This document shows, piece after piece, positions 6,717 through 17,045 of a stretch of DNA of 64,000 nt; position 1 is the stretch's first letter, and every line of letters starts with the position of its first letter. The position numbers and the translations under genes were made by a program. The DNA is from a candidate division KSB1 bacterium (GTDB lineage Bacteria > Zhuqueibacterota > Zhuqueibacteria > Zhuqueibacterales > Zhuqueibacteraceae): positions 49,276 to 113,275 of the forward strand of contig JAPDQB010000016.1 of NCBI GenBank assembly GCA_034506175.1, read 5' to 3'. Under the pieces are notes generated by a model that saw nothing but the letters and a program-made list of their open reading frames with translations, made no database searches and had not been told where the DNA came from.

Positions 6717-8390
6717 ATGATTTTAATCATCGACAACTTTGATTCCTTCACCTACAATCTCGTGCAATATCTCGGCGAGCTGGGCGCGGCGTTGCAGGTG
6801 TTTCGCAATAACGCCGTCACAGTGGAGCAGATTGCGGAGATGAAACCGGCAGGCATTGTGATTTCTCCCGGGCCAGGACGGCCTGAGGAGGCCGGCGTCA
6901 CCATTTCGGTGATCCAAAAATTGGCCGGCAAAATTCCACTGCTCGGCGTTTGTCTTGGCCATCAAGCCATCGGCGCGGCTTTCGGCGGCGAGGTGGTGCG
7001 CGCTCCGGAATTGATGCACGGCAAAACCTCTGAAATTCATCACGACGGCAAGGGGCTGTTTCGTGAAATTGAAAATCCTTTCATCGCCACGCGCTATCAC
7101 TCGTTGATCATTGCGGAAGCCTCGCTGCCTTCCAGCCTCGAAGTGACGGCGCGCAGCGAAAGCGGCTTGATCATGGGCGTGCGGCATCGCGAGTTTTTGG
7201 TCGAAGGCGTGCAGTTTCATCCGGAATCGATCATGACTGCCGCTGGAAAAAACATTCTGCGCAATTTTTTGCAGCTTTGTTCTTCCGACAAAAATGCAGT
7301 ACAGACAAACGCCGCGGTGCCTTCGCAGAGTCCGCCCTCGTCCCATTTCAACTCGAAATCGGGAAATCGTATGTTGCAACAAACCATTGCACAGGTTATC
7401 GACCGCATCGATCTTGGCCGTGCGCAAGCTTACGCCGCCATGAACGAAATCATGAGCGGGGCGGCGACGCCGGCGCAGATTGCGGCTTTTCTTGTGGCCA
7501 TGCGCATGAAAGGCGAACGGCCGCAGGAAGTCGCCGGCTTGGCCCAAGCGATGCGCGAGCGCGCCACGCCAGTGACGACGCGGCGGGAAAATCCCATCGA
7601 TATGTGTGGCACCGGCGGCGATGGCAAAGGCACGTTCAACATTTCAACGGTGGCGTCATTCGTGGCGGCCGGCGGTGGCGTGACGGTGGCGAAACACGGC
7701 AATCGTTCGGTTTCCAGCCAATGCGGCAGCGCCGATGTTTTGGAAGCGCTCGGCGTCAACATCAACCTCACCGCGGCGCAGATGAGCCAATGTCTCGATG
7801 AAATCGGCATCGCGTTTTTGTTCGCGCCGGTTTTGCACAGCGCCACCAAACACGCGGTCGGCCCGCGCAAGGAAATCGGCACTCGCACCGTCTTCAACAT
7901 TCTCGGCCCGCTCACCAATCCCGCCGGCGTCAAGCGGCAGTTGCTGGGCGTTTATGATCGCCAACTCGCAGCGCTGATGGCGGAAGTTCTCGCCGAGCTT
8001 GGCGCAGAACACGCGCTGGTCGTGCATAGTGATGACGGCCTCGACGAAATTTCAGCGAGCGGTTCGACCACGATGCTCGAAATACGCCAAGGCCGCATTT
8101 CCGAAAAAACGCTGGCGCCGGAAGATTTTGGATTTTTGCCTGCCAACGGCGAGAGCATCGCCGGCGGCAACGCCGTTCAGAACGCGCAGACGGCTTTGCG
8201 AATTTTGCACGGCGAAAAAAGCGCCGGTCGCGACATCGTGATCGCCAATGCAGCGTGCGGCTTTTGGGTGGCGGGTCTGGCAAAAAATATTTCGGAGGGC
8301 GTGGCCATGGCCAGACAGAGTCTCGACTCCGGCACGGCGCTGGCAAAGCTCGAAGCACTGCGCCAACTGAGCAACAGTTTTAACTCTTAA
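6717..8390 (+). CDS. trpGD: Fused TrpG glutamine amidotransferase and TrpD anthranilate phosphoribosyltransferase
   Basis: 557 residues. Residues 1-190 are a class I glutamine amidotransferase: [11 protein letters not shown], nucleophile Cys79 in [12 protein letters not shown], and the His/Glu of VQFHPES near 171. After a Ser/Pro-rich linker, residues from about 219 are Trp[16 protein letters not shown] for phosphoribosyl diphosphate, [18 protein letters not shown], and GPLTNPA. The start at 6717 ([10 protein letters not shown]) is chosen because earlier in-frame ATGs lie in repeat sequence. An internal ATG at 7371 could give a separate TrpD. TrpGD fusions are also known in enterobacteria. 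Confidence 0.95.
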   Translation: MILIIDNFDSFTYNLVQYLGELGAALQVFRNNAVTVEQIAEMKPAGIVISPGPGRPEEAGVTISVIQKLAGKIPLLGVCLGHQAIGAAFGGEVVRAPELMHGKTSEIHHDGKGLFREIENPFIATRYHSLIIAEASLPSSLEVTARSESGLIMGVRHREFLVEGVQFHPESIMTAAGKNILRNFLQLCSSDKNAVQTNAAVPSQSPPSSHFNSKSGNRMLQQTIAQVIDRIDLGRAQAYAAMNEIMSGAATPAQIAAFLVAMRMKGERPQEVAGLAQAMRERATPVTTRRENPIDMCGTGGDGKGTFNISTVASFVAAGGGVTVAKHGNRSVSSQCGSADVLEALGVNINLTAAQMSQCLDEIGIAFLFAPVLHSATKHAVGPRKEIGTRTVFNILGPLTNPAGVKRQLLGVYDRQLAALMAEVLAELGAEHALVVHSDDGLDEISASGSTTMLEIRQGRISEKTLAPEDFGFLPANGESIAGGNAVQNAQTALRILHGEKSAGRDIVIANAACGFWVAGLAKNISEGVAMARQSLDSGTALAKLEALRQLSNSFNS

Positions 8391-8424
8391 CCCGAACGTT
8401 AAAAGACGCTTTGGAATTGAATAA

Positions 8425-9231
8425 ATGCAAATCTCCAGCACCGAATCTTTTCTTTCACGGATCGTGTCGAACAAGCGCGATGAAATAATTCGCGCTGAGA
8501 AAAACTTATCGTTCGCATCCTTGCAGCGACTGGCTCAAGCGCAATCCGCACCGCGTGATTTTCGCCAAGCGCTCGCCGTCGGTGAAAATATCGCCGTAAT
8601 TGCCGAGATGAAAAAAGCCTCGCCCTCCGCCGGTGTGTTGCGGGAAGATTTCGATCCCGTGGCGCTGGCCAAAAGCCACGTTGCTCATGGCGCAGCGGCG
8701 CTGTCGGTTTTGACCGATGAAAAGTTTTTTGGCGGGAATTTGGAAAATTTGCAAAAGGCGCGAGCCGTTTGCGCGCTGCCGATTTTGCGCAAAGATTTCA
8801 TTTTGAATCCGTATCAAATTTTGGAAGCGCGGGCGTTCGGCGCGGATGCGATTCTCCTCATTGTGGCGATGCTCGATCGCAGCCAACTGTTCGAGCTTTT
8901 ATCTGCCGCCGAAGAAAACGGCCTGCAAGCTTTGGTGGAAGTGCACAACGAAGCCGAGCTTGATCGCGCCTTGCTGGTCGGCGCCAATCTCATCGGCATC
9001 AATAATCGCAACTTGCAAACCTTCGAGGTGAGGCTGGAAACCACCGAACGGCTCAGCCAGTTAATTCCGCCGTCGTGTGTGCGCGTCGCCGAATCCGGCA
9101 TTGCCTGCCGTGACGATGTGAAACGCATGGCGGCTTGCGGCGTCGATGCCATTCTCGTCGGCAGCCATTTGATGCGCCAACCCGATCCCGGCGCGGCTTT
9201 GTCGAAATTAACCGGAGTCGCGCGGCGATGA
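8425..9231 (+). CDS. trpC: Indole-3-glycerol phosphate synthase
   Basis: 268 residues, the normal size of a stand-alone enzyme. It closes the indole ring from the carboxyphenylamino-deoxyribulose phosphate intermediate. TIM-barrel motifs are intact: IAEMKKASPSAGVL, LTDEKFFGG, ILRKDFILNPYQI, GINNRNLQTFEV and VAESGI. It overlaps the trpF start by 4 bases (ATGA at 9228-9231), indicating translational coupling. Confidence 0.97.
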   Translation: MQISSTESFLSRIVSNKRDEIIRAEKNLSFASLQRLAQAQSAPRDFRQALAVGENIAVIAEMKKASPSAGVLREDFDPVALAKSHVAHGAAALSVLTDEKFFGGNLENLQKARAVCALPILRKDFILNPYQILEARAFGADAILLIVAMLDRSQLFELLSAAEENGLQALVEVHNEAELDRALLVGANLIGINNRNLQTFEVRLETTERLSQLIPPSCVRVAESGIACRDDVKRMAACGVDAILVGSHLMRQPDPGAALSKLTGVARR

Positions 9232-9872
9232 TTCCGGCAAAAATTTGCGGCATCACGCGTTTTGAAGATGCGCAGCTCGCCGTTGAATTGGGCGCTGGCG
9301 CCATCGGATTTGTGTTTTATCCGAAAAGTCCGCGCTATATTGAGGCAGGCGCCGCTGGCTGCATCAGTGAGAAATTACCGCCGCACGTGGCGCGTATCGG
9401 TGTGTTTGTCAACCCCGATTTGGAAACGCTGATGATCACAGCGAAAACCGCGCATCTCACGCACATTCAGTTTCACGGCGAAGAAAGCGCCTCACTTTGC
9501 GAGCATGTGCCGTTGCCGGTGATTAAAACCGTGCGCAACGCCACTGAATTGGAAAAATATGTGCATGCGCCAGTCGCCGCTTTTTTAATCGACAGCAGAA
9601 CGCTGAATCAATTCGGCGGCACCGGGCAATTGGCCGATTGGAGTTTTTGCCGGCAAGTACGAGAAACTGCTCGCGTGATTCTCGCCGGCGGGCTTTCAGC
9701 GGGCAATGTTGCTGAAGCTGTTGAAATCGCCTCACCCGACGCGGTTGATCTTTCCAGTTCCATCGAGTCGTCGCCCGGCGTCAAAGATCATCAAAAGCTG
9801 CGGGAATTTTTTGCAGCGTTGGAAAAAGTTGGCGCGAAGTCCGACTGGCGCTCGGCGGTTTTTCTAATTTGA
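9228..9872 (+). CDS. trpF: Phosphoribosylanthranilate isomerase
   Basis: 214 residues. Amadori rearrangement between TrpD and TrpC. The general base Cys is in KICGITRFEDA and the general acid Asp in LIDSRT; the phosphate-binding loops LAGGLSAGNV and DLSSSIE are present. The start at 9228 overlaps the trpC stop; a longer upstream frame exists but only repeats trpC sequence. The tail after the barrel (VGAKSDWRSAVFLI) looks unconserved. Confidence 0.95.
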   Translation: MIPAKICGITRFEDAQLAVELGAGAIGFVFYPKSPRYIEAGAAGCISEKLPPHVARIGVFVNPDLETLMITAKTAHLTHIQFHGEESASLCEHVPLPVIKTVRNATELEKYVHAPVAAFLIDSRTLNQFGGTGQLADWSFCRQVRETARVILAGGLSAGNVAEAVEIASPDAVDLSSSIESSPGVKDHQKLREFFAALEKVGAKSDWRSAVFLI

Positions 9873-9919
9873 CCAAATCCTTTGCGAAAGTCGGACTGCA
9901 CCATCAACGAGATTAACGA

Positions 9920-11161
<1,242 letters not shown>

Positions 11162-11428
11162 TACGATGAACTTCAACAACCGAACCTTGAACGATATAAA
11201 AAACAAGATACTTGTCGAGAATTGCCATGCGATACCCTTCAGCACGCAGTTCTTCATAAGGGGGAAATTTGCCGAAAAAGGGGGAATTCTCAAGTCGCTC
11301 GAGCAACTTGTCGAATTTCTCTTCAAAATTTTCCGCTGCCCGAGGGCTTTTTTCAATAAGATAGTCGAGGATCTGAGAATAGTCTATTTGAGCCGGATGC
11401 GAAACACGCACCAGATACCGATGATTGT

Positions 11429-11707
11429 TCATTTTCGCCGCGCTCGCGCTATTTTAGCTTTGGCGCGTCGTCGCAATTCTGCCCGAGTTATTCCTTTGTC
11501 GCCCGATGCTATCGACTGTTTTGCCTCGTCGAGCTTCTTAAAAAGATTCGTCTTGAACTGCATTCGATCAAAAACTGTTTGGCTCATGAGCACGACGCTG
11601 CCATAACCATTTTCAGTTAAAAAAATCGGCTGATCATGCTCTTGGCAAGACTTGAGCAGTTCCTCGGTACGTGTTTGAAACTCAGAAAGTGGACGAATGA
11701 TTGGCAT
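11429..11707 (-). CDS. Phd/YefM-family antitoxin
   Basis: 92 residues. The N-terminus MPIIRPLSEFQTRTEELL and the core QPIFLTENGYGSVVLMS are the Phd/YefM DNA-binding fold, which normally represses its own promoter and neutralises the toxin with its C-terminus. The tail is Arg/Lys/Ala-rich (ELRRRAKAKIARARRK), more basic than usual. It is first in the pair, as is usual for this class. Confidence 0.87.
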   Translation of the reverse strand: MPIIRPLSEFQTRTEELLKSCQEHDQPIFLTENGYGSVVLMSQTVFDRMQFKTNLFKKLDEAKQSIASGDKGITRAELRRRAKAKIARARRK

Positions 11708-11743
11708 AATGCACTCCGCTTAGATAATTGATTATGTGAGTAA

Positions 11744-11772
11744 AAAATAGTTATTTTCACTTCAAAAGTCAA
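11744..11772 (-). promoter_or_regulatory. Promoter of the toxin-antitoxin pair
   Basis: Minus strand: -35 TTGACT (11772-11767), 17 bases, -10 TATTTT (11749-11744). The start point would be about 30 bases before the antitoxin ATG at 11707. It fires toward trpB, against the operon, from within the trpB-trpA gap. It shares TTGACTTTTGAA and TATTTT with the promoter at 4802-4830. Confidence 0.65.
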
Positions 11773-11814
11773 GAACAGTTTATCGAATTTCAAAGCCAGG
11801 CGAATCGAGCTGAC

Positions 11815-12612
11815 ATGAAATTGTCTCTGCAAAAATATTTGCTCAATAAACGCGAGAAGAAACAAAAACTCCTTTCGCTCTTTTTGACCGCCGGTTTCCC
11901 GCAACTCGATGCGACGCTGCCGTTGCTGAAATTGCTTGGCGAAGCCGGCGCCGATCTGATCGAGCTGGGCATTCCCTTTTCCGATCCGCTGGCCGACGGC
12001 CCGACGATTCAACGCACGTCGCAGATCGCGCTGCAAAACGGCGTCACGGTGAAAAAAATTTTGGAGATGGCCGCGGCGGTGAAATCAACATTACATCCGC
12101 CGCTCATTCTGATGGGCTACTACAATCCGATTCTCCAAGTGGGGCCGAAAAAATTCGTGCAAGCTGCCGCAAATGCCGGGGTGCAAGGTTTGATCATTCC
12201 GGATTTGCCGCCGGAAGAGAGTCGGCCGCTGCGAGATGCCGCCCTGGCGGAAGACGTGAGCCTCATTTATCTCGTTTCACCCAATACTTCCTCGCAACGG
12301 CTGGCCTTGATCGATGAATTGACCACGAGTTTCATTTACGCTGTTTCCGTTACCGGTGTCACCGGCGCGCGGGAAAACGTCGCGAACCAGGCGATTGCTT
12401 TTTTGCAAAAGCTGCGCGGGCAAGTGCAAAATCCGGTGCTGGTCGGCTTCGGCGTGGCGAATGCGGCAGAGGCCCGGCGTCTTGCGGTGTTTTGTGACGG
12501 CGTAATCGTTGGCAGCGCGCTGCTGGCGCAAATTGAAAAGCATGGCCTGTCGCCGGATGGTGTAAAAAAAATTCGTGAGTTTATCCGTGAATTGCATTGC
12601 GGGTTGGATTGA
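11815..12612 (+). CDS. trpA: Tryptophan synthase alpha chain
   Basis: 265 residues. Cleaves indole glycerol phosphate and channels indole to TrpB. The catalytic Glu and Asp are in LIELGIPFSDPLADGPTIQ; also LMGYYNPI, GLIIPDLPPEE, SVTGVTGAR and VGFGVANAAEA. It lies 653 bases after trpB because the toxin-antitoxin pair separates them; the two are usually adjacent or overlapping. The gap before it contains only the antisense promoter. Confidence 0.96.
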   Translation: MKLSLQKYLLNKREKKQKLLSLFLTAGFPQLDATLPLLKLLGEAGADLIELGIPFSDPLADGPTIQRTSQIALQNGVTVKKILEMAAAVKSTLHPPLILMGYYNPILQVGPKKFVQAAANAGVQGLIIPDLPPEESRPLRDAALAEDVSLIYLVSPNTSSQRLALIDELTTSFIYAVSVTGVTGARENVANQAIAFLQKLRGQVQNPVLVGFGVANAAEARRLAVFCDGVIVGSALLAQIEKHGLSPDGVKKIREFIRELHCGLD

Positions 12613-12618
12613 TTTTAA

Positions 12619-12912
12619 ATGGAGAATGCCATGGACCTCGAAGATTGGCGCGAGCGCATCGATATGGTGGATTTGAAAATTCTCGAATTGCTCAACGAGC
12701 GAGCGCGCTACAGCCTCGAAATCGGGAAGATCAAAGAGCGCTGGCATCTTCCCATCTGCGTGCCGGAGCGCGAACGGGAAATTTACGAGCGCATGGAACG
12801 CCTGAATCAAGGCCCGCTGTCGGACAAAGCCGTGCGCCGGCTTTTCGAGCGCATCATCGACGAGTCGCGCCGGATCGAGAAAGAAATGGCCGAAAAAAAC
12901 AGAAACACTTAA
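12619..12912 (+). CDS. Chorismate mutase, AroQ class
   Basis: 97 residues, the size of a free-standing AroQ mutase. Chorismate to prephenate, the branch to Phe and Tyr. The pattern is RERIDMVDLKILELLNERARYSLEIGKIK followed by PEREREIYERM and a last helix LFERIIDESRRIEKEM. These carry the Arg, Lys and Glu residues of the all-helical active site. It starts 6 bases after trpA. A second ATG at 12631 is possible. Confidence 0.9.
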   Translation: MENAMDLEDWRERIDMVDLKILELLNERARYSLEIGKIKERWHLPICVPEREREIYERMERLNQGPLSDKAVRRLFERIIDESRRIEKEMAEKNRNT

Positions 12913-12975
12913 CAGCAAAATTTCAGTTATGCCAAAACTTCAAATCAACGCAAAAAGTCAAAGGAGAAACGAATC

Positions 12976-13989
12976 ATGGTGGTCGTCATGAATGAAAACG
13001 CAACCGAGGATCAGATTCAGGCCGTCATTGCCAAATTGGTGGACATGAAATTCGACGTGCATCGTTCCACCGGCGTCAATCAAACTTTGCTCGGCGCCAT
13101 CGGCGACAAGCGCGGCATCGACACGCGCAACTTCGAGCTGATGGCGGGCGTGCACGAAGTTTTGCGCATCACCACGCCTTACAAACTCGCCAGCCGGACG
13201 TTTCATCCCAACGACACGGTGGTGAAAATTCGCGAGGTGACGATCGGCGGTGAAACCGTCGTGGTGATGGCCGGACCGTGCTCGGTGGAAACGCCGGAAC
13301 AGATCGAGATCATCGCCGCGGTCGTGAAAAAGGCCGGCGCCAAAATTTTGCGCGGCGGCGCCTTCAAGCCGCGCACGTCGCCTTACTCTTTTCAGGGCCT
13401 GGGCGAAGCCGGGCTTCGCATGATGCGGCGGGCCGCTGAAAAAGAAGGTTTGCTGGTGGTTTCCGAAGTGATGGAGGTGGCGCAAGTGCCGTTGGTCGCC
13501 GAGTACGTCGATATTCTGCAAGTCGGCGCGCGCAACATGCAAAACTTCAATTTGCTGCGCGAGCTGGGGAGAATCCGCAAGCCGGTTTTGCTCAAGCGCG
13601 GCATGGCAGCGACCATCGAAGAGCTGCTGATGGCGGCGGAATATCTCATGGCCGGCGGCAATTATCAAGTCATTCTTTGCGAGCGCGGCATCCGCACCTT
13701 TGAAAATGCCACACGCAACACGCTCGATATTTCGGCAATTCCGGTGGTGAAAAAACTGAGCCATCTGCCCATCATCGCGGATCCCAGCCACGGCACCGGA
13801 CGCCGCGACAAAGTTGTGCCGATGGCGCGCGCCGCGGTCGCTGCCGGCGCCGATGGGTTGATCATCGAAGTGCATCACGATCCCGACAACGCGCTTTCCG
13901 ACGGCGCACAGTCGCTGCTGCCGGATCAGTTTGCAACGTTGATGGAAGAGTTGCGGATGATTGCCAAAGTGATTGGGAGAAGGCTGTGA
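12976..13989 (+). CDS. aroF: 3-deoxy-7-phosphoheptulonate (DAHP) synthase, type I beta
   Basis: 337 residues. First step of the shikimate pathway, joining phosphoenolpyruvate and erythrose 4-phosphate. Residues 1-65 form a ferredoxin-like regulatory domain as in the Tyr/Phe-inhibited Thermotoga enzyme. The catalytic barrel has [45 protein letters not shown], the metal Cys/His/Glu/Asp residues ([32 protein letters not shown]). AAGGAG precedes the ATG. Having the entry enzyme inside the trp operon puts total aromatic flux under the attenuator. Confidence 0.95.
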   Translation: MVVVMNENATEDQIQAVIAKLVDMKFDVHRSTGVNQTLLGAIGDKRGIDTRNFELMAGVHEVLRITTPYKLASRTFHPNDTVVKIREVTIGGETVVVMAGPCSVETPEQIEIIAAVVKKAGAKILRGGAFKPRTSPYSFQGLGEAGLRMMRRAAEKEGLLVVSEVMEVAQVPLVAEYVDILQVGARNMQNFNLLRELGRIRKPVLLKRGMAATIEELLMAAEYLMAGGNYQVILCERGIRTFENATRNTLDISAIPVVKKLSHLPIIADPSHGTGRRDKVVPMARAAVAAGADGLIIEVHHDPDNALSDGAQSLLPDQFATLMEELRMIAKVIGRRL

Positions 13990-13995
13990 GTTTCC

Positions 13996-14009
13996 GGATG
14001 CTGGATGCC
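13996..14009 (+). repeat. Short GATGCTGGATGC repeat after aroF
   Basis: GGATGCTGGATGCC lies 7 bases after the aroF stop, a partial copy of the units at 6670-6688 and 49324-49402. Confidence 0.4.
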
Positions 14010-14089
14010 TGTGGCTGGTTGCTCGCTGCCGATGAACTCGTTTTTTGATGTCATTCAGAAGGAATTGTCATGCACGTTTGCACGCCCAT

Positions 14090-14158
14090 CACGATGAAAA
14101 TGTGGCGCAGACATCTTGTCTGCATGCAGGCTGGAAGCCGGCGCTACGGCATTTTCGT
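14090..14158. repeat. Structured intergenic repeat, copy 1
   Basis: In the 238-base gap between aroF and tyrA. The outer arms GAAAATG-TGGCGC and GCGCTA-CGG-CATTTTC can pair. Inside are two small hairpins: AGACA-TCT-TGTCT and GGCT-GGA-AGCC, giving a folded cross shape. A diverged copy with the same layout is at 51560-51601. It looks like a REP- or MITE-type mobile intergenic element. It stays open in one frame ahead of tyrA but is unlikely to be coding. Confidence 0.65.
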
Positions 14159-14227
14159 GGTCATGACATGAGTGTTTTTGCCTTCGAGAAGAATTTTGCA
14201 AATCTTTCGCTTCCAACCATCATATCA

Positions 14228-15088
14228 ATGAAGGTTGAATTTCAATGCATTGCTGTGGTCGGGCTGGGCTTGATCGGCGGGTCGTTGGTCAAAGGCCTTC
14301 GCCGCGCGCAGCCGGCATGCAAAATCATCGGGGTCGACTTTGAACACGTGATCAGCTCGGCGTGTCAAGAGCTCGACGAAGCCTTTTTGCCGGAGAATTT
14401 GGCGCACGCCTTGCGCGACGCCGATCTCGTTTTTCTCGCCGCGCCGGGCAACGCGATTTTGCATCTCCTGCCCGAGGTGGCCAAAGCGATCCGCCCCGGC
14501 GCGCTGGTGACGGATGTGGGAAGCACGAAAAGCCTCGTTGTCGAGCAGGCGAAAAAACATTTCACCGGCGAGCGTTATTTTATCGGCGGCCATCCCATGG
14601 CCGGCCGTGAAAAAGGCGGCTGGGAACATGCCGATGCCCGGTTGTTTGAAAATGCCGCGTATGTGCTCACGCCGGCCTCGAATTTCCCCGCACCTTTATT
14701 GGATTCATTCAAGAGCCTGCTGCAAGCCCTTGGCGCGCGTGTCGTCACGCTCGAGGCGGCAACCCATGATCGCATCGTTGCCGACATCAGCCATTTGCCG
14801 CAACTGCTCTCGGTGGCGCTCATGAATTTTATCGCACGAGAAGGCGCGCAACCCGAGCTTGGCCTGCAATTGACTGCCGGCGGCTTTCGCGACATGACGC
14901 GCCTTGCCGCCAGCCCCTTTGAAATTTGGAAAGATATTCTGGCTGGCAATCGCGCGAATGTTCAACGCAGCTTGCAAGAGTTCATTTCAACTCTCCAACG
15001 ACTCGTGCTTGATTTCGATCACGGCGATCTCGAAAAAGATTTTCAGCGCGCCAACCAGCTCCGCCAGCTTATTGCCCCGATTCGATGA
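14228..15088 (+). CDS. tyrA: Prephenate dehydrogenase
   Basis: 286 residues. Oxidative decarboxylation of prephenate to hydroxyphenylpyruvate on the way to tyrosine. The nucleotide-binding loop is VVGLGLIGGSLVKGL near residue 8. Further motifs are TDVGSTKS, FIGGHPMAGREKGG with the catalytic His region, and DISHLPQLLS. The ATG at 14228 is chosen because the longer frame upstream only translates the structured repeat. No ACT domain follows, so feedback by Tyr is not evident. Confidence 0.94.
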   Translation: MKVEFQCIAVVGLGLIGGSLVKGLRRAQPACKIIGVDFEHVISSACQELDEAFLPENLAHALRDADLVFLAAPGNAILHLLPEVAKAIRPGALVTDVGSTKSLVVEQAKKHFTGERYFIGGHPMAGREKGGWEHADARLFENAAYVLTPASNFPAPLLDSFKSLLQALGARVVTLEAATHDRIVADISHLPQLLSVALMNFIAREGAQPELGLQLTAGGFRDMTRLAASPFEIWKDILAGNRANVQRSLQEFISTLQRLVLDFDHGDLEKDFQRANQLRQLIAPIR

Positions 15089-15102
15089 TTGTCGCTCCCT
15101 GC

Positions 15103-15131
15103 TTGCTCTTTTTAAATAAACTTGTTATATT
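15103..15131 (+). promoter_or_regulatory. Promoter before the ATPase gene
   Basis: -35 TTGCTC (15103-15108), 17-base spacer, -10 TATATT (15126-15131). The start point would lie about 37 bases before the ATG at 15175, giving the inserted ATPase its own transcription within the aromatic operon. Confidence 0.55.
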
Positions 15132-15174
15132 GGCTTGAGCGTTTTGTCGTCATACTAAATTGAATCGAGTCGCC

Positions 15175-16374
15175 ATGACCAAAGAATATTCTCCTTTCAC
15201 ACCCGGCATTCCTGTTCCGTTTGAGTTCTTTATGGGAAGGCTGGCGGAATTGCAGACCCTCACTCAAAAAGGCAAAGCGGCTTTAATCGGTCGTCGCATT
15301 GAGCGAGTTTTTGTCAGTGGGCCGCGCGGGATCGGCAAAAGCTCGTTTTGCCGCGTCGCCCGTCAAATGCTCGCCAAAGAAGGCATGCTCGGTATTCACG
15401 TCTTTTTGGGTGGCGCGAATACACTGGAAGAAATGGTGCGCCGAACTTTTGATGCGCTGCTTGCCGAGACCCGAGAACGCTCTTGGTTTGACAAGATCAA
15501 AGCGCTGTTCGGTCGCCACATTGAGGAAGCCGACGTTTTGGGTTTGACGATACGTTTCCGCGCCAGTGAACCGGAGCTCAATCAATTGGCCTCCGATTTC
15601 GCACCGGCTTTGCGAAAAATTTTACAGGAAGCCGGCAATGAAACCAAAGGTCTCTTTCTCATTCTTGATGATCTTAACGGCTTGGCTCCGGAAGCGGTGT
15701 TTGCCAACTGGCTCAAAAGTTTTGTTGATTCCATTGCTCCCTCCGACCACCCGCTGCCTATTTTGCTGGCTCTCGTTGGTTTGCCCGAACGTCGCTTGCA
15801 GTTTATTCAAAACCAGCCCTCGCTCGATCGCGTTTTTGATCTCGTCGATATTCTGCCGCTGAACGAGGCTGAAACTCGTCAATTTTACGAGCGCGCGTTC
15901 GCTGCCGTCGGCGCAAAAATTCAGCCGCAAGCTTATTCGATTCTCTACCAATTTTCCGGCGGCTTTCCGGTGCTCATGCATGAAATTGGCGATGCGACCT
16001 TCAAGCTTGATGAAGACCAAAAGATTTCCAGCGACGATGCCATCAAAGGTGTGGCGCAAGCGGCGGAAATCGTCGGCCGCAAATATCTCGACGCCCGGGT
16101 TTTTGACGCCATCCGCAGCCAGCGCTATCGGAGTATCTTGCGGCAATTGGCGCAACAATCCGACCCGACCGGTTTCAAACGGCAGGACGTCGTCCAAAAT
16201 CTTCGCGGCGACGAAGTCAAAGTCCTGGATAATTTTCTTCATCGCATGCGCGAGCTGGGCGTGCTGATTTCCGCCTCTGAAAAAGGCGCCGGATGGTATC
16301 GCTTCAGCAATGATTTGCATCGCTTATATTTTTCGATTGAAGCGCAGAAAACTGAGCCCGCCAACGGCACTTGA
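15175..16374 (+). CDS. AAA/ORC-like P-loop ATPase of unknown role
   Basis: 399 residues. Walker A is GPRGIGKSSF (about residues 48-57). Walker B is GLFLILDDLNGL. A sensor-like segment is PILLALVGLPE, and there is a C-terminal winged-helix region (RQDVVQNLRGDEVKVLDNFLHRMREL). The layout matches the archaeal-type or ORC/Cdc6-like AAA ATPases often found alone in bacteria, some in stress or defence settings. It has its own promoter. It sits between tyrA and aroA, which are usually adjacent, so it is likely an insertion. The target cannot be inferred. Confidence 0.8.
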   Translation: MTKEYSPFTPGIPVPFEFFMGRLAELQTLTQKGKAALIGRRIERVFVSGPRGIGKSSFCRVARQMLAKEGMLGIHVFLGGANTLEEMVRRTFDALLAETRERSWFDKIKALFGRHIEEADVLGLTIRFRASEPELNQLASDFAPALRKILQEAGNETKGLFLILDDLNGLAPEAVFANWLKSFVDSIAPSDHPLPILLALVGLPERRLQFIQNQPSLDRVFDLVDILPLNEAETRQFYERAFAAVGAKIQPQAYSILYQFSGGFPVLMHEIGDATFKLDEDQKISSDDAIKGVAQAAEIVGRKYLDARVFDAIRSQRYRSILRQLAQQSDPTGFKRQDVVQNLRGDEVKVLDNFLHRMRELGVLISASEKGAGWYRFSNDLHRLYFSIEAQKTEPANGT

Positions 16375-16446
16375 TAGTTGAATACAAATTTGTTGAGTTG
16401 AATTGTTGTGTCAAAGTTTTTTCATTTAACTTTTTGGGAATGGAAT

Positions 16447-16836
16447 ATGGCTAAAATCGCTGCTGCAACCTTGAACAAGCCGGTTAGCCAGCTTAATACC
16501 AAAGATCTTAAAAACCTGATTCGTGAAACTTTCGAGGACCTCATGCGCGAGATCGTCCGGCAAGAACAGCGCCCGAGTTATTACCTCGATGAATCAGGCC
16601 ATAAGGTCTTTTTCAACGAATATGCCCATCGGTTCGTAGAAAGCCATCTGGATAAGCTGCCTGGTGAATTGAACGCTTCATTTATTGATGCGCAAGGTTT
16701 CCGTTGCCACTATAGCGACTATGAATTGAAGCCTTCCGTGGCGTCGCGGCGCCGCCGTTTTCGTCGAGGCAAGAGCATTCCATCCGCAGAGATCATAAAT
16801 CGACTCAGAAAATGGCGAGCCATTCTCTTCTGTTGA
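16447..16836 (+). CDS. Hypothetical protein, antitoxin-like N-terminus
   Basis: 129 residues. The N-terminus (PVSQLNTKDLKNLIRETFED) resembles the short helical antitoxins that pair with PIN toxins. The middle (YYLDESGHKVFFNEYAHRF) is not recognised. The C-terminus is Arg-rich (ASRRRRFRRGKSIPSAEIIN) and runs 25 bases into the start of the PIN remnant at 16812. The ATG at 16447 is preferred over an upstream start at 16408 because the antitoxin-like residues begin there. A deletion may have fused antitoxin and toxin remnants, which would explain the odd C-terminus. Confidence 0.5.
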   Translation: MAKIAAATLNKPVSQLNTKDLKNLIRETFEDLMREIVRQEQRPSYYLDESGHKVFFNEYAHRFVESHLDKLPGELNASFIDAQGFRCHYSDYELKPSVASRRRRFRRGKSIPSAEIINRLRKWRAILFC

Positions 16837-16973
16837 ATTGCAACATCAGATCGCCGAAGGATGATGCCGTGCAATATTACGTCGCCCTTAAACATGGAGC
16901 CAAAATTGTGACATTCGATCGGCACTTTCAGAAAGCAAAAAGCAAGCAAATCGAAATCCTTGAACCATTTTAG
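16812..16973 (+). pseudogene. C-terminal remnant of a PIN-domain (VapC-type) toxin
   Basis: 53 codons to the TAG at 16971. KDDAVQYYVALKHGAKIVTF followed by DRHF matches the third part of PIN nucleases, where one acidic metal ligand (D near DDAVQ) and another (TFDRHF) lie. The N-terminal two thirds, with the first catalytic Asp, are missing. So it is a broken toxin left beside its putative antitoxin. Confidence 0.6.
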
Positions 16974-17045
16974 TCCATGAACCTCGCCACAGCCGGTTTG
17001 AATATTCCACTTTAGCGATATAAATGTGAACAAAAACTGGATTAC

